A stretch of DNA of 20,080 nucleotides from Candidatus Parvarchaeota archaeon (lineage in GTDB: Archaea; Nanobdellota; Nanobdellia; Parvarchaeales; Parvarchaeaceae). The stretch spans positions 1 through 20,080 of the forward strand of contig DAHXLI010000027.1 in the NCBI GenBank assembly GCA_027366075.1, given 5' to 3'. The position numbers and the translations under genes were made by a program. The notes under the pieces are model-generated. The model made no database searches and was not told the DNA's origin. It saw only the letters and a list, made by a program, of their open reading frames with translations. This document shows positions 1-6,372 of this stretch, in pieces; positions within the stretch are counted from its first letter, which is position 1; the number at the start of each line of letters is the position of its first letter.

Positions 1-2
1 CG

Positions 3-1469
3 TCAGTTATAAATGCGTTCATCACGGGGCCAGGTAAGTATTCCTATACAATCGGTTCTCCAGCTGCGTCTGGCTGTACTTATTCGCCGTCGCCATCTTC
101 AGGATCTACCCCAGCAGGCACCGGCGTATCTATAACTTATATCAGCGGTTCTTGTACGACGACCTTCACCGAATCCGGCCTTCCGTCAGGCATATGGTGG
201 GTCGACTACGCAAGCCAAAATAACTCAGCAAGCTATACATCTGCAATAAAGTTCTCCACAGTGCCCGGCAGCAACTCCTTCACAGTTTCATCTCCCACTA
301 TATCAGGCAACAAGTACAGCCCAATCCCGTCGTCTGGTTCTCTAGTAGGGGGCTCTGTTCAATCGATAACTTATCAGTTAAGCAACCTCCCGCTCTGTAA
401 CCAGAACAATCCGAATGTAGCCGTTCCTAGCTCCGCCCATGGCGTCTACCCCTTTGACGAGTTCGGCTATCTTAACAGCAATAACGAGAACTTCCTTGAG
501 AGCTATGTAATGAATAGGTCCGATGATTGCGGCATCGTATTGGGCGTAAGGTGGAACCAGATAGAGCCGGCGAATAACACCTACAACTGGAGTTATATAA
601 ATAAGACTATAGCCCCGTGGGTAGCCGCGGGCAAGACCATAAATCTATTAGTGTTCGCGGTCGCGGAGAGTCCCGCACATGAATACAGTGGACAGAATAT
701 AACCCCTAACTGGGTTCTTCAGGACGGGATAACCGTAATGAGTCCCTCCCTCTGCGTGGCGGGCGTATGGGAACCAGTATACTGGCAGCCAGGCTACCAG
801 AACAACTTCCGCAGGTTCATAACCGCCCTGGAAAACCATTATGCGGGTGATCCAAACATAGGCTACATAAGGTTCGGTTTCGCCCAGGGCGGAGAGAACG
901 TAGTCCCATATCGGGGAACTGCCGTAGGATCCGCATGCTACAATGCATGGGTCGCTGCAGGATACTCCTCAACTCAGTGGCTTAGTTTCATTCTCAATGA
1001 GACACAGTACTTCGGCTCATTGCACCTCCCATTTATGGATTACATAGACCTTACCCAGATATCTGGCGTATCCAACGCATCCGCGCAGGAGGCCGCAAAG
1101 GCAAATGCTTCGGGATTAGGACTGGCTTACGAAGGTCTCGGCGGCAATTCATGTTCTCAGCTATCGTGGTGCAGCCTGTTCCAGAAGTATAACAAGGTAC
1201 CAGATCAGGTACAGCTCAGCAGCGCCTCTTTTTACACTAAGTGCTCCACCAGCACAACGCTCACGATGAACCTGTGGCAGGTATTCCATAACGTAACGAA
1301 TTCCATCGGTAGCACGATGCCGCAGGTGTACGAATTGAACCTAGTCGAGTACCAGGTGGCGTATCAACCAAGTTACTGCGGTTACGACACTACGAACCAC
1401 GTCAATCAGTCCGCCGCCATATGCGCCCAGGAGCGGGTTCTCGGTTCTTCTTCTATAGTCTGCAGCTAG
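3..1469 (+). CDS. Secreted/surface protein with beta repeats and a glycoside-hydrolase-like barrel (5' partial)
   Basis: The frame is open from the first bases, so the N-terminus, where a signal peptide would be expected, lies outside the window; the GTG at 261 is only an internal codon. The visible part is about 488 residues. Residues 6-46 and 84-124 are two copies of one repeat: both carry YSPxPSSGS, a Gly-rich turn, then SITY, with a 78-residue period. Between them lies TFTESGLPSGIWWVDYA, like the ESGLPSG repeats of surface proteins in acidophilic archaea. From about residue 170 the sequence looks like a TIM-barrel glycoside hydrolase: RWNQIEP, then NTYNWSYIN, TPNWV, RRFITALENHY and GYIRFGFAQGGEN, whose Glu (about residue 298) could be the acid/base. 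The Thr/Ser/Asn-rich composition and scattered Cys fit an extracellular protein. Substrate unknown. The barrel assignment is by pattern only, and the C-terminus may be damaged. Confidence 0.6.
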   Translation, partial: SVINAFITGPGKYSYTIGSPAASGCTYSPSPSSGSTPAGTGVSITYISGSCTTTFTESGLPSGIWWVDYASQNNSASYTSAIKFSTVPGSNSFTVSSPTISGNKYSPIPSSGSLVGGSVQSITYQLSNLPLCNQNNPNVAVPSSAHGVYPFDEFGYLNSNNENFLESYVMNRSDDCGIVLGVRWNQIEPANNTYNWSYINKTIAPWVAAGKTINLLVFAVAESPAHEYSGQNITPNWVLQDGITVMSPSLCVAGVWEPVYWQPGYQNNFRRFITALENHYAGDPNIGYIRFGFAQGGENVVPYRGTAVGSACYNAWVAAGYSSTQWLSFILNETQYFGSLHLPFMDYIDLTQISGVSNASAQEAAKANASGLGLAYEGLGGNSCSQLSWCSLFQKYNKVPDQVQLSSASFYTKCSTSTTLTMNLWQVFHNVTNSIGSTMPQVYELNLVEYQVAYQPSYCGYDTTNHVNQSAAICAQERVLGSSSIVCS

Positions 1470-1803
1470 ATACTGCGGTCCCTGAGAATGTGATGATGGT
1501 GCCGCCACCTGCGCTGGCTGTTGTGGTGTGTGTTTTTGTATGCGCATCAAATTCTTCTTTTATCTTGAATTTCGTCTTGCATACATATATATGATTGTTC
1601 TGATCGACCATTCGTATCGTGTCCTTTAACTGTGAAAGCCTCTGGCCGAATATCTTTATAGATTCCCTGAGCTCACCACATTCTTTACTACGTCGCTGCT
1701 AGCCTCTATGAGATAATTATGACATCTCGACTTTTATGTCTTTCTGTATGTCGGGCCTAATTTTAGGCGGGAACTCAAAATATTTTGATTTGATCTTTGA
1801 TGG
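1453..1803 (-). pseudogene. Decayed C2H2 zinc-finger-like protein gene
   Basis: Reading the minus strand from 1803 down, protein-like stretches appear in three different frames. The first (1718-1803) reads SKYFEFPPKIRPDIQKD, then KVEMS and a stop. The second (from 1712) reads LIEASSDVVKNVV. The third (about 1691-1453) reads ELRESIKIFGQRLSQLKD and continues to YVCKTKFKIKEEFDAHTKTH. The last stretch follows the C2H2 finger pattern exactly from the conserved Phe onward (F-x5-F-x2-H-x3-H), but only one Cys precedes it and the spacing from Cys to Phe is three residues short, as if three residues including the second Cys were lost. With at least two frame breaks and a lost zinc ligand this is read as a dead gene. 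Its 5' end is uncertain; a minus-strand stretch with CSICH at about 1808-1822 may belong to it. The tail overlaps the convergent surface-protein gene by 17 nt. The plus strand of 1470-1971 shows no credible gene. Confidence 0.45.
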
Positions 1804-1971
1804 CAGATACTACATATAATCGAATTCGGCGAGGTATACCCAGTTGCCTGTGTAATGATTCTCTTGGGCCTGTTAAAAATGTGGCAGACAAAATCGGCGT
1901 AAAAAGATATCTGGCGATACGACATAAAATCTTGGTCACTTCGCAAATGATTTTTATTTATCTAGATTATA

Positions 1972-2097
1972 ATGGTGATTCTGGTTGTGATAATATTTTT
2001 GGCATGCGGATTTTTATTTGTAGCGCATTCTAATAATAGCGTGATGACTACGTTGATAGTTCTAGCTTTCGCGACCAAACGAAACTTTTCTATATAA
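1972..2097 (+). CDS. Possible small hydrophobic membrane protein (41 aa)
   Basis: The ATG at 1972 opens a 41-codon frame ending in TAA at 2095. The first 18 residues (MVILVVIIFLACGFLFVA) would make a membrane helix. A short polar turn (HSNNS) follows, then a second hydrophobic run (MTTLIVLAFA) and a basic end with Lys and Arg. The codons resemble those of neighbouring genes (ATA for Ile, TTA/CTA for Leu). A TATA-like TTTTTATTTATC at 1951-1962 lies before it, though it is closer to the ATG than at other genes here. No homology is recognised. It could be a real microprotein, the tail of a lost membrane-protein gene, or chance in an AT-rich gap. Confidence 0.3.
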   Translation: MVILVVIIFLACGFLFVAHSNNSVMTTLIVLAFATKRNFSI

Positions 2098-2159
2098 ATT
2101 AAGTCATTCCACAAAAATTATTCAAATAAGGGCAACGTAGGGAAAAGAATGCGAACAGA

Positions 2160-3176
2160 TCAAGGTAGAAACTCTTTTCCTAACTCTTCAAGTAGATCCA
2201 TGTGCTTTTCGAAGTATTCCCTTGCTCTGGCAAAACGTCCAACAAGATATCCAGCAACTGCGTTTTTGAGATCTGTTGGATGGAGAGACTTTTCGATGAA
2301 TAATTTTTCCAGATGCGTATATGAATCTATTTCCACATCCCCGCCGAATTTTTCATCTCGTTCTATTACCAGCCGATTTTCTGATGGAAATATTAAAAAT
2401 CTTGCTATCTGGATAATTGGGTTGTCTTCTATGACTCCAGCTGGGCAGTAAGCCTTTTCAATTTTTCTATTTATTGATTCTTCAGAATCATAGACTTTTA
2501 TGTGGCTTTCTGGTACCGATGAGCTCATTTTTGTACCTGGACCTTGAAGTGAAGCAACTAAAGGCGTCATTATTTCTACTCTTTTTCTATAATCCAATTT
2601 AGATAGGTATTCTCTAGCATAAGCCAATATGTGTCTCTGGTCCGTTCCTCCAAATTGTATGTCAACATCGAGATATTGTTCATCTAAAGCCTGCATTAAG
2701 GGGTAAATAAGTTCACTGACCTTAGGGTTCTTCATCCTAGTGACTTCGGATGCCGCGCGCATCGTTCTTTCGACAGTCGAAACCGTTGATAATTTAAGGA
2801 CATCAAGAACATAATCATGTTTTAATTGAAAGTCGGAGCCTTTTACAAAAGTTATCTTTTTTGGCCAGTCGAAAGAAAGCCCTATGCATTTTTGTGTATA
2901 TTCTGCCCGTTTTTCTAAATCTGTCCATTTTGCTTTTAAATCATCAAGCGCGGCATGTATATCAGCAAGCAGGATTTTAACATCTACGTTAGCTTTTTGA
3001 AAATCGAATATCTTCCCTAGCGGGATAAGGTGCCCTAAGTGCAATGGCCCAGTAGTTGCCCGTCCTATATAAGCAGAGCGAGATTTTTTTTCTTCAAGCA
3101 ATTTTTTTAGGTCTTCTTCAGTTATTATTTCAAGCGTGTTTCTCTTTATTAGTTCAAAATCTGATAGGTCGTCCAT
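2160..3176 (-). CDS. tyrS: Tyrosyl-tRNA synthetase, archaeal/eukaryotic type
   Basis: This enzyme charges tRNA-Tyr with tyrosine using ATP in the cytoplasm. The 338-residue product has the class I signatures: GPLHLGHL at residues 43-50 (HIGH motif) and KMSSS at 216-220 (KMSKS motif). Tyrosine recognition residues known from the archaeal enzyme are present: Tyr36 in SAYIG, and Tyr158, Gln162 and Asp165 in the stretch YPLMQALDEQYL, followed by QFGGTDQR. This wording is closer to eukaryotic and archaeal TyrRS than to bacterial TyrRS or to TrpRS. It is a compact protein without the bacterial S4 C-terminal domain, as expected for the archaeal form. The ATG start is supported by a TATA-like element 26 nt upstream at 3198-3206. 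It is transcribed away from the broken HAD gene, from a shared 70-nt gap. Confidence 0.95.
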   Translation of the reverse strand: MDDLSDFELIKRNTLEIITEEDLKKLLEEKKSRSAYIGRATTGPLHLGHLIPLGKIFDFQKANVDVKILLADIHAALDDLKAKWTDLEKRAEYTQKCIGLSFDWPKKITFVKGSDFQLKHDYVLDVLKLSTVSTVERTMRAASEVTRMKNPKVSELIYPLMQALDEQYLDVDIQFGGTDQRHILAYAREYLSKLDYRKRVEIMTPLVASLQGPGTKMSSSVPESHIKVYDSEESINRKIEKAYCPAGVIEDNPIIQIARFLIFPSENRLVIERDEKFGGDVEIDSYTHLEKLFIEKSLHPTDLKNAVAGYLVGRFARAREYFEKHMDLLEELGKEFLP

Positions 3177-3197
3177 TTTATTATCTGAATCCCCGCT

Positions 3198-3206
3198 CTT
3201 ATATTC
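3198..3206 (-). promoter_or_regulatory. TATA box of tyrS
   Basis: On the minus strand this reads GAATATAAG, centred about 26 nt before the tyrS ATG. That is the spacing expected when transcription starts at or next to the start codon (leaderless mRNA). Assigned by position and consensus only. Confidence 0.5.
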
Positions 3207-3246
3207 GTTGCGGAAACTAATTATTTATCATTTACGTCTGATTTTA

Positions 3247-3622
3247 ATGGTAAAAGCGATAGCTTTTGATCTTGATGGTACGCTTATAAACGATACGGAT
3301 ATCCTGATTGAAGCCGAAGTAAAAGCGTTCATGAGCAAAGGCGCAATCGTAACGTACTCAGAACTTAGAAGCTATGGTGGCACTTCGATAAAAGATCTTG
3401 CAATTTTTTTTTAAAAAAGGTGGACGACGAAACAATCAAGGATTTAAGGGCTTTAAGAAAGAAAGAGGTATTGAAAAACCTTGATAAGATAGAATTCTTC
3501 CAAGATACGCTGCCCACTTTAAAGAAACTTAAGGAAAAAGGCATCAAGCTATATGCAAATTTGAGTATACAATAAAGGATCTTGGAGAGCTTATTGAAAT
3601 CGCGACTGCGATTAAATCATAG
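3247..3622 (+). pseudogene. HAD-superfamily phosphatase remnant (frameshift plus internal deletion)
   Basis: The start reads MVKAIAFDLDGTLINDTD, the first HAD motif with nucleophile Asp and DGTL. The frame runs into a stop at 3412-3414 just after a run of nine Ts. Reading resumes in the -1 frame as KKVDDETIKDLRALRKK and continues through KLKEKGIKLYAN, typical of a HAD cap domain and the strand before motif II, then stops at 3573. In the third frame the end EYTIKDLGELIEIATAIKS and a TAG at 3620 look like the usual C-terminus of phosphoglycolate-phosphatase-like proteins. The Rossmann-fold half with motifs II, III and IV, roughly 100 residues, is missing. The gene cannot make a working phosphatase. 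Its end overlaps the convergent lysine aminotransferase gene by 11 nt. A TATA-like TTATTTATC at 3221-3229 still stands before the ATG. Confidence 0.75.
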
Positions 3623-4934
3623 CCTTTTCAAGAATCTTAAAGCCAGTGTCTATCTCTTCCTTCTTTATGATAAGCGGGGGTCTAAACCTTATGCCTTTTT
3701 CACCGCATTTTAGTACTAACAATCCGTTTTTGAATATCTCCTTCTCGTAAAGGTCTCTGGTTTTTGTATCCCTAATATCTATCGCACACATAAGTCCCCG
3801 TCCCCTCGGATTAGAAAAGAAGCTCGGATGTTCCTCTGCCAAGTCGTTTAGCCTTTTTAGCAGGTATTCTCCAGACTTGTTTACATTGTCCATTATCTTG
3901 TCTTCATTTATTATCTCTATGTATCTTTTCCCGCGCACCATATCTGCGATGTTTCCGCCCCATGTAGAATTGATTCTGCTGCTTACATTGAAAACGTTTT
4001 CTTTAATTTCATCGATTTTTGGACCTGCGGCCATGCCGCAAACCTGCAATTTTTTGCCAAAAGCGATAAAATCTGGTTCTATCCCGAAATGCTGGAACGC
4101 CCACCATTTGCCGGTGATTCCCATCCCGCTCTGTATTTCATCGACTATCAACATGATATCATTCTTTCGCGTTATCTCTCTCAAAGATTTGAAATATTCT
4201 TCTCTGAAGTGGTTGTCGCCCCCCTCGCCCTGAATAGGCTCGATTATAAGACAAGCTATGTCGTCAGGATACCTGTTTATCGCATCCTGTATCTCGTCTA
4301 AGCTTTTTCTTTCCAGTGCCTTTACCGATTCTGTTCGTTGCTTGTTTAAAGGGAAAGTCATCTTAGGGTTAGTTACTCTAGGCCACTCAAATTTTGGATA
4401 ATACTTTGTTTTGTTCTCATCAAATGTATTGGTAAGTGAAAGCGTGTAGCCGCTTCTTCCATGAAATGCTTCCTTAAGATGTATGATCTTGGTCCCAGTC
4501 TCCTTTTTCTGTCCTTTAGCGAAGTTTTTCCTTATTTTCCAGTCAAACGAAGCTTTCAGAGCGTTTTCGACAGCAAGCGCGCCGCCTTCTATAAAGAAAA
4601 AATGCGTCATGTAAGAGGGGACTATCTTAGCGAATTCTTCCATAAAGCGCGCCATCTCAACAGTATATATATCGCTGTTTGTCACCTTATTTATCGAGGC
4701 CCACTTTAATTCTTCTAGGAACCTCTTTTCGAACATCCCGGGATGGTTCAGTCCTAAAGGGGCGGTAGCGAAAAACCCAAAAAAATCCAAAAATTTACGA
4801 TTGTGTTGCGAATCGCATAGCCAAAGACCCTGACTTTTTTTAAGATCAAGGACTAAGTCATATCCGTCTTTATTTACATATTTGCACAGAAAATCCTTTG
4901 CATTTTTGTGGTTTATCATAGACAGACTAACCAT
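3612..4934 (-). CDS. lat: L-lysine 6-aminotransferase, class III PLP enzyme
   Basis: This enzyme moves the epsilon-amino group of L-lysine to 2-oxoglutarate, giving 2-aminoadipate semialdehyde (which cyclises to piperideine-6-carboxylate) and glutamate. The 440-residue product follows the lysine 6-aminotransferase family along its length: NSDIY near residue 87, FFIEGGALAVENALKASFDW at 113-132, AFHGRSGYTLSLTNT at 156-170, EPIQGEGGD at 232-240, VDEIQSGMG with the cofactor Asp at 265, and FGKKLQVCG at 292-300, whose second Lys (295) should form the Schiff base. INSTWGGN and GRGLMCA are also characteristic. This detail separates it from ornithine and 4-aminobutyrate aminotransferases. The ATG at 4934 is used; Met6 is an alternative start. 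The gene is divergent from an unknown gene, and its 3' end runs into the broken HAD gene. Confidence 0.9.
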   Translation of the reverse strand: MVSLSMINHKNAKDFLCKYVNKDGYDLVLDLKKSQGLWLCDSQHNRKFLDFFGFFATAPLGLNHPGMFEKRFLEELKWASINKVTNSDIYTVEMARFMEEFAKIVPSYMTHFFFIEGGALAVENALKASFDWKIRKNFAKGQKKETGTKIIHLKEAFHGRSGYTLSLTNTFDENKTKYYPKFEWPRVTNPKMTFPLNKQRTESVKALERKSLDEIQDAINRYPDDIACLIIEPIQGEGGDNHFREEYFKSLREITRKNDIMLIVDEIQSGMGITGKWWAFQHFGIEPDFIAFGKKLQVCGMAAGPKIDEIKENVFNVSSRINSTWGGNIADMVRGKRYIEIINEDKIMDNVNKSGEYLLKRLNDLAEEHPSFFSNPRGRGLMCAIDIRDTKTRDLYEKEIFKNGLLVLKCGEKGIRFRPPLIIKKEEIDTGFKILEKAMI

Positions 4935-4946
4935 TACAAATATTTA

Positions 4947-4969
4947 GCCTTTTAAACGCTTATAATAAT
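4947..4969. promoter_or_regulatory. Divergent promoter region between lat and the unknown gene
   Basis: The 53-nt gap holds CTTATAATAAT at 4959-4969, centred 24 nt before the plus-strand ATG at 4988. Its reverse complement lies about 30 nt before the minus-strand ATG at 4934. A second AT-rich element, TTTTAAAC (4950-4957), could instead serve the minus strand. Both genes would be leaderless and may share one TATA region. Confidence 0.45.
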
Positions 4970-4987
4970 CCAAAATCAAATAACAAT

Positions 4988-5590
4988 ATGCAGGATTCGC
5001 CGGCCTCTATAAGCGAGAAGGTAAAAAAAGAATTTGACGATCGCATAGTTATAACTAAACAAATAATCTTTGAAAATCATAGGGATTCGAGAATAAAAGA
5101 AGTAGCCGCGCACCTACACTCTCATATAGCAGATAATGGCTATATGAAGGCTTCTCTTGAATATTCCTGGTATTTCGCAGACCAGTTTAGAGATTCATCG
5201 ATGGTTTTAATATGCATGCTAAAGTCTATAAACTGCCTAAAGAAATATTTTTTAAAAGAATATGAAATCCAGATGGAAACAATGAAAAAAGACTCTGTAA
5301 AAATACTTAATATGCTTTGGAGGGCGATAGAATTTTTCTCTTCGAATATAGACAAGGGGGTAGAATCAAACCCAATGGACACAGGTTTTGGAGGGGCAAA
5401 AAGACATGTTCTAGATGGGCCCGGTGAGGGTAAAGATGGAAAAGTAATTTACGTTAGCTTGAAAAATGGAGGAAAACCAATAAGTTATCTTGCATGGTCC
5501 GAAGCCGCCTACCTGGCCGCAATTTCTAATTATATGGAACGTCTTTATTGTGCCAAAACTATAGAAAAAGCCGCGTATAAAAATTTATAA
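4988..5590 (+). CDS. Unrecognised protein, mostly helical (200 aa)
   Basis: I do not recognise a family. The product is charged and soluble, with no signal peptide or clear membrane helix. Residues 1-115 are rich in Lys, Glu, Ile and aromatic residues and look alpha-helical. A Gly-rich segment follows, with GFGGAKRHVLDGPGEGKDG at about 133-151, then a short beta-like stretch (KVIYVSLKNGGKPISYLAW) and a final helix with alternating Ala and Tyr. A TATA box 24 nt before the ATG suggests a leaderless start. The next gene, a kinase-like protein, begins 15 nt after the stop, so the two are probably co-transcribed; the protein could be a partner or substrate of that kinase (inference). Confidence 0.75.
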   Translation: MQDSPASISEKVKKEFDDRIVITKQIIFENHRDSRIKEVAAHLHSHIADNGYMKASLEYSWYFADQFRDSSMVLICMLKSINCLKKYFLKEYEIQMETMKKDSVKILNMLWRAIEFFSSNIDKGVESNPMDTGFGGAKRHVLDGPGEGKDGKVIYVSLKNGGKPISYLAWSEAAYLAAISNYMERLYCAKTIEKAAYKNL

Positions 5591-5605
5591 GTTTTATCTT
5601 CTACG

Positions 5606-6346
5606 ATGGAAAAAATAATAATACACGAAACAAAACACAAGTTGCTCAGAAGAACTATCCAAAGGACTCTTTTGATTTCTAAACCAAAAACCCGTGCCAG
5701 CATCTCAGCACTAGGCCTTAGTATAGATAGGTTTTTCGATATATTCAAAAAGAAAAGTGAAAGCGTCTCTCAAAAACCTCTAGCATTTGATAAGAATAAG
5801 AAACTTTCAACTGTAAAAATAAATGACATCGGATTCCCATATATAAAAGAACGCGCGGTAAAATCTAGAAATTTAGAAGCCTCCGGTTTGCATCATAAGA
5901 GAAACCGCGGTTACAAATTATGGCATACCCCCGAAGGACAATTCGAACTAATGCGACAGATTAGGACGGTAGATAATCGATTTATGGCGAAACCGTTTGC
6001 ATTAGTCATAGGAGAAGGAAATAAGATAGTCGGCTATCTATTAGAAAAAGTGCATGGAGATAGTCTCGGCGCCATGCTCAGAAATAGGAAGCTTACGACA
6101 GCAGAAACCGTCATAGTCGAACGTAAACTCTGTGCGATGATTAAAAAAATGCATCGAAAAGGGATTGGTCACGGCGACTTGAATAAAGGCAACATAATAA
6201 TAGATAAGGGCCTAAAAATAAAGCTCATAGATCCGCTCGATGGCAGACGTCATGAACTAAATATAAAGGATGACCTCGCGTGGCTCGAATACTTAAAAAA
6301 AGAACTAGATAATTATCGCCATGACAAGCGCAAGCAAAATGTTTAA
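5606..6346 (+). CDS. Atypical protein kinase-like protein (RIO/ABC1-like catalytic half)
   Basis: The C-terminal half has a protein-kinase-like catalytic core. HGDLNKGN at residues 189-196 gives the catalytic Asp191 and metal-binding Asn196. KLIDP at 206-210 gives the second metal Asp209, with Pro where DFG kinases have Phe, as in RIO and other atypical kinases. VGYLLEKVHGDSL before it looks like the hinge between lobes. The N-terminal about 100 residues are very basic (many Lys and Arg, as in LLRRTIQRTLLISKPKTR) and hold no obvious glycine-rich loop, so the ATP-binding lobe is degenerate or unusual. It probably phosphorylates or ATP-dependently remodels a partner. A basic N-terminus would fit binding to RNA, ribosomes or membrane. 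It follows the unknown gene by 15 nt and ends just before a T-run. Confidence 0.65.
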   Translation: MEKIIIHETKHKLLRRTIQRTLLISKPKTRASISALGLSIDRFFDIFKKKSESVSQKPLAFDKNKKLSTVKINDIGFPYIKERAVKSRNLEASGLHHKRNRGYKLWHTPEGQFELMRQIRTVDNRFMAKPFALVIGEGNKIVGYLLEKVHGDSLGAMLRNRKLTTAETVIVERKLCAMIKKMHRKGIGHGDLNKGNIIIDKGLKIKLIDPLDGRRHELNIKDDLAWLEYLKKELDNYRHDKRKQNV

Positions 6347-6363
6347 ATGCATCGATTAGAAGG

Positions 6364-6372
6364 TTTTTTTTT
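6364..6372 (+). terminator. T-run terminator after the kinase-like gene
   Basis: Nine Ts begin 18 nt after the stop codon at 6344-6346. Archaeal transcription commonly ends at such U-tracts without a hairpin. The run also contains the stop codon of the convergent helicase gene, so the two genes nearly touch. Confidence 0.4.

Noticed and set aside
1434..1612. Possible frameshifted C-terminal extension of the surface protein (another frame reads SRFFFYSLQLDTAVPE)
   Set aside because: The first residues look plausible, but the rest becomes a low-complexity Val/Pro/Cys run, and the minus-strand zinc-finger remnant explains the same bases better.
1797..2033. Plus-strand 78-codon frame in the gap after the surface-protein gene
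   Set aside because: No recognisable motif, mixed composition, and it overlaps both the small hydrophobic frame and the decayed minus-strand region; probably chance.
3404..3418. Programmed -1 frameshift at the T9-A6 run in the HAD gene
   Set aside because: The run is a fair slippery site, but a shift there still leads to a protein lacking motifs II-IV and ending early, so decay or sequencing error is simpler.
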